Below the pieces are notes generated by a model. The model saw only the letters and a list, made by a program, of their open reading frames with translations, did no database searches and had not been told where the DNA came from. This document shows positions 26,653 to 34,735 of a DNA stretch of 64,000 nt, piece after piece. Source of the stretch: RGIG990 sp045589455 (GTDB lineage Bacteria > Verrucomicrobiota > Kiritimatiellia > RFP12 > UBA3636); NCBI GenBank assembly GCA_045589455.1, contig JAZNPC010000066.1:1-64000 (forward strand), in the 5' to 3' direction. Numbering within the stretch: position 1 is the stretch's first letter; the number at the start of each line of letters is the position of its first letter. A program made the translations under genes and the position numbers.

Positions 26653-28374
26653 ATGAAAAAAATAATACTTGGGTTGATGGCAGCTGCTTTATTGGGTGGT
26701 GCTGCTTTTGGTGAAAACATCAATGATTTACTCAAAACAAAAAAAGAATTACGCTTTAATAAGGATGGAAAATTCCGCGTTCTTGTTTTAAGTGATATTC
26801 ATGCAACAGAGAATACAATTCCAGCAAATGTTCAAGCAAACATCAAGTATCTTGTTGATGCTGAGAAGCCAGATTTAGTTATCTTTAATGGTGATACTGT
26901 GCGTGTTATGAACTCTGAGGAAAAGCTACGCTCTTGCTTTAAATCTATTGTTGGATATATTGAGCAGAAGCAAATCCCTTGGGCTCATGTTTATGGTAAT
27001 CATGACCATGAGCATGGCTTATCAAAGGAAGAACAGCAAAAGATTTGTGAGAGCTTTGAGTGGTGTGTAACAGAACGCGGGCCAACCGATATTGATGGAG
27101 TAGGTAATTGCGTGCTGCCAGTCTATTCCTCTAAATCAAATAAAATCGCATACAATGTTTGGCTGCTTGATTCTGGTCATTATATAGCAGGAAACATTTA
27201 TAAAGGAATTGCTTTAAAGGTTCTTCCGTTTAGTGGATCAGATGCTGCATATTACGATTTTATTAAATTTAATCAAATTAAATGGTATGTTGAAGCCTCT
27301 GAAATGCTTGAGAAGCATAATGGAGCAAAGATTCCTGGCTTAATGGCTTTCCATATTCCTCTTCAAGAGAGCTATTTTGCATGGCAAAATAAGGATGAGC
27401 TAGAGCATACTGGCTCATATGGAGATAATGCAATTCATGGTCCAGCAATAAATTCTGGTCTTTTTGCCGCAATTTTGGGCAGAGGAGACATTAAAGCCAT
27501 TGTTAATGGACACGACCACAAGAATGACTTTATGGTAAAATATGTTGGTGTAAAGCTTTGCTTTGCTTCTACACCTTCAACACTTGGCTATCATGATGTA
27601 AATACGCTTGGTGGACGTGTTTTTGTTATGGATGAAAATAAGCCTGAAGAAATTGAGACATATATGTCATACATCAATAAGCCTCGTGAGACAGTTAAGG
27701 TTACTAAAGCTGTAAATTCTAAGACAGCTATTGATTTTGAGAGCGATACTTATGTGAAAATATTTGGCTTATATGGTGAGTGGAGTGACCTTGTACACAA
27801 GGGTGCAATTAAGACAAAGCTCGTAGATGGTAAGGGTGTAAATGGCTCTAAAGCATTAGAGATTATGTCTACAGAATTTTTGCCTTCTGCATGGAGAAAT
27901 AATTTTGAGGTTCGAATTGGCATGCCAGTAGAGAAGGCTGGTCTAGTTGGTGAAGCAAAATACATGAAGTTTTATATGGACCTTACGGGTGTAACAACAT
28001 CATTTGATTTCCGCAAGGCAAGTGCAGGCTTCTATATTAACAGTGTTTTGACCACCCCATGTGCTGCTCTTAACAATAGAAAACCATCTGGTCCAATGAA
28101 ATTCTATTATAAGGCAGAAGGCTCGACCGAATGGAAGGAAATGACACATGGTGACGATTCCTGCTTCGGTGCTCATCAGGGCTCATCAGTAAACGGCTTT
28201 AAGGGATGGTTTGCGTTCCCTATAGCAGATATGCGTGTAAAGGATGATGATTCAATGGTACCTACTCCAGAGACACCAATTTATGGTGCATATTTCTATA
28301 TAGGACCTCTAAGTCAAAATATGGCTAATAATCCTATCTATATAGACCATATTTATTTTGACAAAGATTTATAA
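26653..28374 (+). CDS. Secreted metallophosphoesterase, copy 1
   Basis: The 573-residue exported calcineurin-like phosphoesterase has the signal peptide MKKIILGLMAAALLGGAAFG. The dimetal site is complete: D48-x-H50 (SDIH), G80-D81 (NGDT), N116-H117-D118 (GNHDH), H234 (FHIP) and H287/H289 (GHDH). A C-terminal beta domain (about 390-573, FYMDLTGVT, KGWFAFPIADM) resembles a carbohydrate-binding or jelly-roll module. It may release phosphate from an extracellular substrate. A paralogue with the same layout is at 52266-53969. The start follows TAGGAAAAAAT, and a TTG at 26638 is in frame but unlikely. It begins 26 bases after the pseudogene. Confidence 0.9.
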   Translation: MKKIILGLMAAALLGGAAFGENINDLLKTKKELRFNKDGKFRVLVLSDIHATENTIPANVQANIKYLVDAEKPDLVIFNGDTVRVMNSEEKLRSCFKSIVGYIEQKQIPWAHVYGNHDHEHGLSKEEQQKICESFEWCVTERGPTDIDGVGNCVLPVYSSKSNKIAYNVWLLDSGHYIAGNIYKGIALKVLPFSGSDAAYYDFIKFNQIKWYVEASEMLEKHNGAKIPGLMAFHIPLQESYFAWQNKDELEHTGSYGDNAIHGPAINSGLFAAILGRGDIKAIVNGHDHKNDFMVKYVGVKLCFASTPSTLGYHDVNTLGGRVFVMDENKPEEIETYMSYINKPRETVKVTKAVNSKTAIDFESDTYVKIFGLYGEWSDLVHKGAIKTKLVDGKGVNGSKALEIMSTEFLPSAWRNNFEVRIGMPVEKAGLVGEAKYMKFYMDLTGVTTSFDFRKASAGFYINSVLTTPCAALNNRKPSGPMKFYYKAEGSTEWKEMTHGDDSCFGAHQGSSVNGFKGWFAFPIADMRVKDDDSMVPTPETPIYGAYFYIGPLSQNMANNPIYIDHIYFDKDL

Positions 28375-28422
28375 TAGTTTTACAAAAACTACAAATTAGG
28401 TTCTAATAAATAGCTTCGGCAT

Positions 28423-28455
28423 AGGCGTGCATAACAAGAGATTGTTTGCACGCCT
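28423..28455. other. Long interrupted hairpin
   Basis: AGGCGTGCA (28423-28431) pairs with TGCACGCCT (28447-28455); after a one-base bulge, AACAA (28433-28437) pairs with TTGTT (28442-28446) around a GAGA loop. There is no T tract, so its role as terminator of the phosphoesterase gene is uncertain. Confidence 0.4.
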
Positions 28456-28716
28456 GATTGTTTGGGCCGTGTGATTTTTCTCTGCAACTTGTGCCCTCTA
28501 AATGGTGGAATGTTGAGTTATGGTTACAGTTGGATAGTGAAGATGATGGTGGCACAGAGTTGCCCGGTGCTGTTGGGGCTAGTGGTGGCAAGGTGTGGCG
28601 GCTCGCCAAATCTTTGCCTTCTTGTGCCTCTCCATCAATCCCTTGCACACCACCACTCAAGAATATTCAAATGTTAAACACACTTGATGTGAGTTAAGAG
28701 AAAAACAATATTTGCA

Positions 28717-28763
28717 TAAATATAAAAATTATCCTCTACCATCTTTAGAGAGTAGAGGATAAT
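28717..28763 (-). terminator. Terminator of the BspA-type gene
   Basis: Read on the minus strand, a 12-bp stem ATTATCCTCTAC / GTAGAGGATAAT closes a 12-base loop and is followed by TTTTTATATTT. It lies 26 bases after the stop codon of the leucine-rich-repeat gene. Confidence 0.75.
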
Positions 28764-28788
28764 GAAGAGAGAAATGGTGGTGTTTATT

Positions 28789-31134
28789 TTATCTAATAAA
28801 CAATATTGTTGCTAATTCACCATGCTTTTCATAGACCAAATATGTGCGGCTATCTTTTGCTGTATCACCCTCACGACCAAATAAAGTCTTAGCAAATGGT
28901 GCTTTATAATTGCTGTTAACAGTATAGCGCACTGACTGAGGAATCCAATCATCCTCGCTTGTTGGGAATGGATTCTCATCAGTGTAATGTGTAGTATCTG
29001 CAACATTATTCCAAGCTGGATATAGTTTATTGTCTACACAAAATACCCATCTATCATTTTCACCTGGGTCAAAGTTTCTATACTTATCCATATTGCCAGA
29101 AACATATGGTGCATAGTTTGTTCCGTCTGTTGTTGATGTAGTTTCAAGAACAGGAACATCACCCATAAAGTGTGCTACACCATTATTAGGAAGAACAATA
29201 AATGCACATGCACCCAATCGCTTTAATGTCTTTGGAAGCCATACTTCATTTAGTTGCATATTCCATTCAAAAGCCCATTTTTCAATACTTTGAAGTTTTG
29301 TATTTGTAAAATCAACCTTTTTATGCATAACACCACTGAATGCACCAACACCAATATTTGTAACATTATTTGGCAGTGTAATGCTTTCAATGTTGGCATT
29401 TCTAAATGCATAATTAGCAACATTAACAACATTAACAGCATAACCATCAAGAGTTGTATCATCAAGAAGCTGTGTCAGGTCAAGAATTCCAGAGCCAGTT
29501 TTTATAGCACCTGCACCTCTACCACCACAACCTAAATAGAAATCATTTGAATTTTCATCTGGCTGATAAACATAAAGAACCCAATTCTTATCAGTAATTG
29601 TTCCTGTATATGGCTGACTATTATTCTTACCTGCACCTGGTGTATATACCCACTTATAGCGTTCTGCGAAAAATTCAACACTCTTAGATTCTGTATCTAC
29701 GCCAGCTGCACCAACAAGTGTGCAAGTATAATCAGTTCCTAGCTGCAATGACTGAACAAATGTGTATGTACCTGTTTTATCGATGGTTAGATTTACTACT
29801 TCGTCAGAATTCATTGTAAGAGACAAAGTACCTGTTTCTGTTAACAATACATCAACAACAGCAGTAAATGTTACTGTTTTTCCATCCTTTGTAAGTTCAT
29901 AAGAAAAATCACCTAGAACAATATCAGGAGTTACAGTATTAACTGTTCCATCCCATGTATCATAGCCATTTGTACCCTCAACAACAATTGTATAGTCATA
30001 TGTTGTTGACTCTGGCAAATTCTCATTTGAGAAAACTAAAACAGTATCCTCAGAAATCTGTCTTGTTGTAACCATATCTCCCAATGTATAGGTTACTGTA
30101 ACAGGAGATGAAATAGCTCCTACAAATACAGGTACTGTGTGTTCAATAGAATAACGCTTTTCAACTACTGTTACATCTCCAATCATAGGGCGAACCTTCT
30201 GCACTCCATCACTTGTACCCTCTTGAATAAGATATATACGGCCATTTTTGTCTGTATCAGTAGTACGAGTCCACATAGTATTTGCAAAAGGAGGTTGATA
30301 AGCAGAATTAGTTGTATAACGAACCTTTTGAGGGATCCAATTATTCTCGCCCGTTGGGAATGGATTCTCCTCATTATAGAGCGATGTAAGACGGAGATTT
30401 TTCCAGTTTGGATATTTTTCTGCATTTACACAAAATGCCCACTGCTTTCCATTGCTTCCACAGAATACATTTTGGAAATGTCCTTGGGAAACATAAGGCC
30501 AAAATTGAGTTCCATAAATATTGCTTTCAGCTGTTCTTTCAAGGCGAGGAACATCACCTAAGAAATGAACTACACCGGAGTTAGGCATGGTTCTAAACGC
30601 ACATGCACCGATATATTCCAATGTTTCAGGTAACCAAATTTCTGTCAGACTCTGGCCCCAACAAAATGCAAAACCTTGAATTGAACGTATCTTTGTATTT
30701 GACAAATCCAAAGATTTAAGGCTATCACATCTCTCAAAAGCTGTATATCCAATATTCGTGACAGTATTTGGGAGATAAAGCTCTGTTAGATTTCCTCCTA
30801 TATTGTAAAATGCACTTTTAGCTACATTTACAATTTTAACTGGTGTGCCAGCAGCAAGTGTATCTGCATATAAGGTTGAAAGATCAAGGGAACCAGAACC
30901 AGCAATTCTTGCACCAGAGCCAGATCCACCTGTACCTAAATAAAATTCATCAGAGCCTTCAACAGGTCTATAAACATAAATTTCCCAATTCCCATCAGAA
31001 ATTGTTCCTGTATATGGGTATTTTTGACCATTTACTGTCTTATTGCCTTCGTTTTCTACATATGTCCAGGCTGCTTGAGCACTTATTTGTGTTAGTAGTA
31101 ATAAGATAGTTGTTATTGCGGTTAATTTTTTCAT
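28789..31134 (-). CDS. Secreted BspA-type LRR protein, duplicated module
   Basis: A 781-residue exported protein with signal peptide MKKLTAITTILLLLTQISAQA. Two homologous modules lie at residues 23-310 and 495-775. Each starts W(T/V)Y, has YPYTGTI or QPYTGTI, then an LRR_5 (BspA-type) block (ELYLPNTVTNIGYTAFERC; SITLPNNVTNIGVGAFSGV) and closes with NPFPT...WIPQ.VRYT. A non-homologous beta spacer fills 311-494. BspA-type repeats mediate adhesion in gut and oral bacteria. GGAGTG lies ahead of ATG 31134. The last residues LATILFIR resemble the end of the giant protein at 396-4775. The ligand is unknown. Confidence 0.9.
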   Translation of the reverse strand: MKKLTAITTILLLLTQISAQAAWTYVENEGNKTVNGQKYPYTGTISDGNWEIYVYRPVEGSDEFYLGTGGSGSGARIAGSGSLDLSTLYADTLAAGTPVKIVNVAKSAFYNIGGNLTELYLPNTVTNIGYTAFERCDSLKSLDLSNTKIRSIQGFAFCWGQSLTEIWLPETLEYIGACAFRTMPNSGVVHFLGDVPRLERTAESNIYGTQFWPYVSQGHFQNVFCGSNGKQWAFCVNAEKYPNWKNLRLTSLYNEENPFPTGENNWIPQKVRYTTNSAYQPPFANTMWTRTTDTDKNGRIYLIQEGTSDGVQKVRPMIGDVTVVEKRYSIEHTVPVFVGAISSPVTVTYTLGDMVTTRQISEDTVLVFSNENLPESTTYDYTIVVEGTNGYDTWDGTVNTVTPDIVLGDFSYELTKDGKTVTFTAVVDVLLTETGTLSLTMNSDEVVNLTIDKTGTYTFVQSLQLGTDYTCTLVGAAGVDTESKSVEFFAERYKWVYTPGAGKNNSQPYTGTITDKNWVLYVYQPDENSNDFYLGCGGRGAGAIKTGSGILDLTQLLDDTTLDGYAVNVVNVANYAFRNANIESITLPNNVTNIGVGAFSGVMHKKVDFTNTKLQSIEKWAFEWNMQLNEVWLPKTLKRLGACAFIVLPNNGVAHFMGDVPVLETTSTTDGTNYAPYVSGNMDKYRNFDPGENDRWVFCVDNKLYPAWNNVADTTHYTDENPFPTSEDDWIPQSVRYTVNSNYKAPFAKTLFGREGDTAKDSRTYLVYEKHGELATILFIR

Positions 31135-31173
31135 ATTTCACTCCATTAAAGAAAAATCTTTTTTTCTTGTTTT

Positions 31174-31203
31174 ATATTAACATACCTTACATAGAGTGTG
31201 CAA
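31174..31203 (-). promoter_or_regulatory. Possible promoter of the BspA-type gene
   Basis: On the minus strand, TTGCAC (31203-31198) and TAATAT (31179-31174) are 18 bases apart, about 40 bases before ATG 31134. Confidence 0.4.
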
Positions 31204-31280
31204 GTTATTTGATTTATTAAGGTAGTTAATTATACAATTCCCCTACAATTTTCCCAAATTCAAGTAGATTTAAATCACTC

Positions 31281-31309
31281 TTGACCCAAAAGCTTCTTTC
31301 AAGTATAAT
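31281..31309 (+). promoter_or_regulatory. Promoter of efp
   Basis: TTGACC (31281-31286) and a perfect TATAAT (31304-31309) are separated by 17 bases, 38 bases before the efp start. This is the best promoter match in the window. Confidence 0.75.
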
Positions 31310-31346
31310 AAAAAGCACTTTTTTTGTTAAATAAATAGGAGCATAT

Positions 31347-31919
31347 ATGCCATATACAGCATCAGATCTACGTAAGGGCCTAAAGGTTATGTTCGAGGGC
31401 CAGCCTTACGTTATTACAGAATATCAGTTCACAAAGCCAGGTAAAGGTCAATCAATCTATACTTGCCGTTTGAAGCACCTTCTAACAGATAACACATTTG
31501 TTAAGAACTTCCGCGAAAACGATGTATTTGATAAGCCAGATTTAGAGACAAAGACAATGAACTTCTCATATGCAGATGGCGATGTTTATATCTTTGTTGA
31601 TGAGAACTATGAGCAGGCAGAAATTCCTGAGTCAGTATTGGGTCAGCGTAAGTTCTTCCTAGTTGATGATATCGAGTGCGAGGTTCTTTACCTAGATGGT
31701 AAGCCAATTGATATCGAGCTACCATTCTTTATCGAGCGTCAGGTTGTTGCTACAGAGCCAGGTGCAAAGGGCAATACTGCCGCAGGTAAGGTAATGAAGC
31801 CAGCAACAGTTGATGGTGGTTATGAGCTACCAGTACCTATCTTCGTAAACGAAGGCGATTGGATTCGTATCGATACACGCTCTGGCGAGTATGCAGACCG
31901 TGTAATGGGTAAAAAATAA
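31347..31919 (+). CDS. efp: Elongation factor P
   Basis: EF-P rescues ribosomes stalled at polyproline stretches by entering the E site. The 190-residue protein has all three domains: an N-terminal KOW-like barrel, with the loop KPGKGQS placing the modifiable lysine at K33 (K34 in E. coli), and two OB domains ending in GDWIRIDTRSGEYADRV. The lysine loop suggests beta-lysylation or another modification; no modification gene is in the window. TAGGAG sits 9 bases ahead of ATG 31347. The 15-mer AAATAAATAGGAGCA is shared with the leader of the ABC permease at 36679. Its stop codon is one base before the next ATG. Confidence 0.95.
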   Translation: MPYTASDLRKGLKVMFEGQPYVITEYQFTKPGKGQSIYTCRLKHLLTDNTFVKNFRENDVFDKPDLETKTMNFSYADGDVYIFVDENYEQAEIPESVLGQRKFFLVDDIECEVLYLDGKPIDIELPFFIERQVVATEPGAKGNTAAGKVMKPATVDGGYELPVPIFVNEGDWIRIDTRSGEYADRVMGKK

Positions 31920-31920
31920 G

Positions 31921-33315
31921 ATGCCAAGCTTTTTGGCAAATCTTGTTAAAAAAAGCACTATGAAGCTAGCCCTAATATTGGTGCTAGCACATAGTGCTTT
32001 TTTTGCATTTGCAATTGGTCCACATGAGTTGGCTGTTCTTGTTAATGATTCATCTATTAATTCTATTACACTAGCCGACTATTATTGTAAATTACGTGGG
32101 ATTCCCGAGTGCAATATCTTTAGAATTGAGCTTCCAGAGAATGTTTTTAATCCAGAAAAACAGATAAAAATCTCACAAGACCATTTTACAAAATATATCT
32201 GGGAACCATTCCAAGCAGAACTTGAAAGTCGAGGATTAGAGTCACAAATTCATGCTTTGGTACTATCAAGTGATTTCCCTACGACTATTACAACACAACC
32301 TGAAGTGTCAATTACTGGGGCATTTTTTGCCCGCAATCAACTTCCGACTTCAGGTGCCATCAATTCTGGTCAGTATTTTTCACCTTTGTTTGTAGGTCCT
32401 GTTGATGAGAAGGGTTTGATGAATCCATCAATTTCACTTGATGAACAAAGAGTTAGATTGGGAGCAAAATACCCACTTCCAACGATGATGCTTGTTTACA
32501 CTGGCCCTAGGGGAATGTCATATGATTCTGCTTTACAATTTGTGATTAATATGTCTACAGTAGACTATTCAGCACCCAAAGGAACAATATATTTTGAAAC
32601 AAATTCTGATGTTAGAACAAAATGTCGATTATGGCAATATTCTCTCGCAGAGAAAAATCTTTCAAATCAAAATGGTGTAGACGTTCTAATCACAGAAGAA
32701 GCACCTCCGAGTGATATGCCTATTGTAGGATTTATGACAGGCAACCGTTATGTGAAGCCTCATGCTATGATGCTTGCTAAAGGTGCATTTGCTGATCATT
32801 TAACAAGCTTTGCTGCTGCATTTGGTGAGGGTGGTCATACAAAAATAACAAAATGGCTTGAAGCTGGGGCAGGCTTTTCTGCCGGTGCTGTTACTGAGCC
32901 ATATGCTATTTGGTCTAAATTTCCTTCCTCTATGATATTTATGCACTATTTAAATGGCTGTACTGCTATAGAAAGTTTTTATTTATCAGTAGCTTCGCCA
33001 TATCAGCTTTTACCACTTGGAGATCCGTTAGTTAAACCATGGGCGCAAGAATTTGATGCTGCTATGCAACCAATCAAAGAAAAAGTGTCTGGTAATGTTG
33101 TTTTAAGTGTTGATGATACCATTGTTAAGCATGATGTAAAAAGTCGCTACATTTGGTTGGTTGATGGTAAGCGAGTTGGTTCTGGGAAAAGATTTTCTTG
33201 GGATACTTCTGATGTAGAAAATGGCGAGCATAAGATAAGATTAGTTGTTTGTCAAACATTTGGAACAGTTCGTCAGCAAAGATTTGTAGAAAAAATAGTG
33301 GTAGTTAAAAACTAA
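31921..33315 (+). CDS. TIGR03790 family secreted protein
   Basis: The 464-residue protein matches the TIGR03790 family of PVC and related bacteria, whose function is unknown. Recognisable parts are ELAVLVNDSS, the IADYYCKLRGIPE-type start, here LADYYCKLRGIPECN, ALVLSSDFPTTI, and AGAVTEPYAIWSKFP. A signal peptide (MKLALILVLAHSAFFAFA) is present from either start. ATG 31921 lies one base after the efp stop codon, giving reinitiation coupling; ATG 31960 is inside the terminator stem. The last 80 residues look like an Ig-type domain (YIWLVDGKRVGSGKRF). Expression is probably tied to translation of efp. Confidence 0.85.
   Translation: MPSFLANLVKKSTMKLALILVLAHSAFFAFAIGPHELAVLVNDSSINSITLADYYCKLRGIPECNIFRIELPENVFNPEKQIKISQDHFTKYIWEPFQAELESRGLESQIHALVLSSDFPTTITTQPEVSITGAFFARNQLPTSGAINSGQYFSPLFVGPVDEKGLMNPSISLDEQRVRLGAKYPLPTMMLVYTGPRGMSYDSALQFVINMSTVDYSAPKGTIYFETNSDVRTKCRLWQYSLAEKNLSNQNGVDVLITEEAPPSDMPIVGFMTGNRYVKPHAMMLAKGAFADHLTSFAAAFGEGGHTKITKWLEAGAGFSAGAVTEPYAIWSKFPSSMIFMHYLNGCTAIESFYLSVASPYQLLPLGDPLVKPWAQEFDAAMQPIKEKVSGNVVLSVDDTIVKHDVKSRYIWLVDGKRVGSGKRFSWDTSDVENGEHKIRLVVCQTFGTVRQQRFVEKIVVVKN
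31948..32004 (+). terminator. Terminator/attenuator hairpin over a start codon
   Basis: A 15-bp arm (31948-31962, AAAAAAAGCACTATG) pairs exactly with 31990-32004 (CATAGTGCTTTTTTT). Inside it GCTAGC (31965-31970) pairs with GCTAGC (31983-31988). The T run makes a complete intrinsic terminator 29 bases after efp. It lies inside the first codons of the next gene, and the internal ATG 31960 is within the stem. A smaller hairpin TGCCAA/TTGGCA (31922-31927, 31933-31938) precedes it. Confidence 0.8.
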
Positions 33316-33388
33316 ATTTGATATATTTGACAACAAATAGCAATTTTATACGGTTTTTTGAATTTTAAAAATATTTTAAAGGTGTATG

Positions 33389-34162
33389 ATGAAGAAGAAT
33401 GCTAAAGGATTAATTTTTTCTTGGCTAATAATTGCTCTGGCATTTTTTTGTGGATGTAGTGAGCCAAATTCTGTAGAAGAGATAGAAGCATTAATGGCTT
33501 CAGATGCGGCATTTCAAGAGGCAATAGCTTATCAAAAGGCTGGTGATTATGATGCTGCTCGAGAGCTTTTTAAAAAAATAGTTGTAGCTCAGCCAACAAA
33601 TGCATTAGCACGATTGCATTATGGTATTATCCTACAGGATGTTTCTCCTACGGATCCATATGCAGCGTTATCAAATTTTGAAGCATATATTGTTCTTGCT
33701 CCAGATTCAGACAAACGAGAGCTCGTTGAGGAACGCATTCAAAAGGCTAGACGACAAATTTCTAGTCGATTCGATGAGACATTAATAGAGGACAGAGAGC
33801 GTAAGATTAATTTATACATTACTCAAATTCGTGAACTAAACAATAAGATTTCGGAATTAGAGCAAGAGCTAGAATTGAGTGAACAAGTTATTGCTAGTGT
33901 TGAAGAAGATCGAGACAATGAAATTGTTATAAATAAACGCTTGCGTGCGGTTATTGAAACTCTATCCTCTGGAAATTCTATTGCTTCTGTTGAACAGCCT
34001 AAAAATGCAAATCGTACTTATAAAGTAAGACGTGGTGATACATTATGGTCGATTGCACGAGACATATATGGTGACCCTAATCGCAGTAGTGATATTAGAG
34101 CTGCTAATGGATTAAAAGAAGATGAGCCTTTAGTTGAAGGTAGAGAAATTATTATTCCTTAA
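33389..34162 (+). CDS. TPR and LysM lipoprotein
   Basis: A 257-residue lipoprotein. The signal MKKNAKGLIFSWLIIALAFFCGC ends at the lipobox cysteine. Two TPR-like repeats follow (about 40-110, QKAGDYDAARELFKKIVVAQP), then a charged coiled coil (about 125-195) and a C-terminal LysM (about 205-257, YKVRRGDTLWSIARDIYGDP). It would sit in the outer or inner membrane with the LysM bound to peptidoglycan. ATG 33389 is preferred over 33386 because AAAGGTG is then properly spaced. It is followed by a small membrane protein and tolB-pal, so it may serve in envelope constriction or anchoring, as YbgF/CpoB does in Tol systems. Confidence 0.85.
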   Translation: MKKNAKGLIFSWLIIALAFFCGCSEPNSVEEIEALMASDAAFQEAIAYQKAGDYDAARELFKKIVVAQPTNALARLHYGIILQDVSPTDPYAALSNFEAYIVLAPDSDKRELVEERIQKARRQISSRFDETLIEDRERKINLYITQIRELNNKISELEQELELSEQVIASVEEDRDNEIVINKRLRAVIETLSSGNSIASVEQPKNANRTYKVRRGDTLWSIARDIYGDPNRSSDIRAANGLKEDEPLVEGREIIIP

Positions 34163-34191
34163 TATTTTCTTTTTAGCATAGGTCTAGTTTT

Positions 34192-34449
34192 ATGAAGCAT
34201 AGGTATAGTGGTTTTCTGGGAGAACCTGGCTTTACTGGTGGACGACGGAAAAGGGTAAAGGGCGATTTTTCAAAGGTTCCAAACTCTATGGAAAGTCGTT
34301 TTATGGGGTTAGTCGTCGCAAATAATCATGATTTGCCTGGCAACAAGGTGCGCAGAAATGTATCTAAACGCACTAGCCATTTTAGTTTAGATATTTTATT
34401 AATCATTTTGCTTATCGTTTTATGGTTTGTTGGTTATACCATGTATTAG
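34192..34449 (+). CDS. Small basic tail-anchored membrane protein
   Basis: I do not recognise this 85-residue protein. The first 65 residues are basic and glycine-rich (FLGEPGFTGGRRKRVKG), and a single hydrophobic helix, DILLIILLIVLWFVGYTMY, ends the chain. That topology puts the basic part in the cytoplasm with a C-terminal anchor. It begins 30 bases after the LysM lipoprotein gene with no strong ribosome-binding site, and precedes the tolB promoter region. The open frame and hydrophobic end support a real gene, but a short conserved homologue would be needed to be sure. Confidence 0.6.
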   Translation: MKHRYSGFLGEPGFTGGRRKRVKGDFSKVPNSMESRFMGLVVANNHDLPGNKVRRNVSKRTSHFSLDILLIILLIVLWFVGYTMY

Positions 34450-34656
34450 CATATAACCCCAAAGAATTCATCTTAGTGACAAAAGTGCATGTGAATAAAC
34501 ATTTAACATATATGTAATTTAAAATAGTTCTCAATAATTATTTCTAATTTAGCTTGATTTTGTCCATTTTAAGCTATTGGTTTCGTTTTTTTTATACATC
34601 TTGAACCAACTAAGTAATTTTGTTGCTTAAATCAGCTTTTTTAACCAATTAATTTG

Positions 34657-34686
34657 TTGAAAACGATTCTGCATATATGGTAAAAT
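34657..34686 (+). promoter_or_regulatory. Possible tolB promoter
   Basis: TTGAAA (34657-34662) and TAAAAT (34681-34686) are 18 bases apart, about 50 bases before ATG 34736. The 286-base gap upstream of tolB is AT-rich and otherwise featureless. Confidence 0.4.
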
Positions 34687-34735
34687 TATTACAAAATTGG
34701 TAAGTCATTAGGTTTAATTTTATTATCATAATAAG

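Larger units (their letters stand above)
28375..28788. other. Intergenic region, no supported gene
   Basis: This 414-base stretch holds two hairpins (28423-28455 and 28728-28763). Between them is a segment richer in G and C than its surroundings (about 28480-28640). Open frames exist on both strands here but none looks like a protein: no ribosome-binding site, no recognised motif, and overlapping frames that all stay open. It may be a gene remnant or a dispersed element. Confidence 0.5.

Noticed and set aside
28403..28697. Three overlapping open frames on both strands
   Set aside because: None has a start signal or a recognisable domain, and the amino-acid content looks like chance translation of a GC-richer patch.
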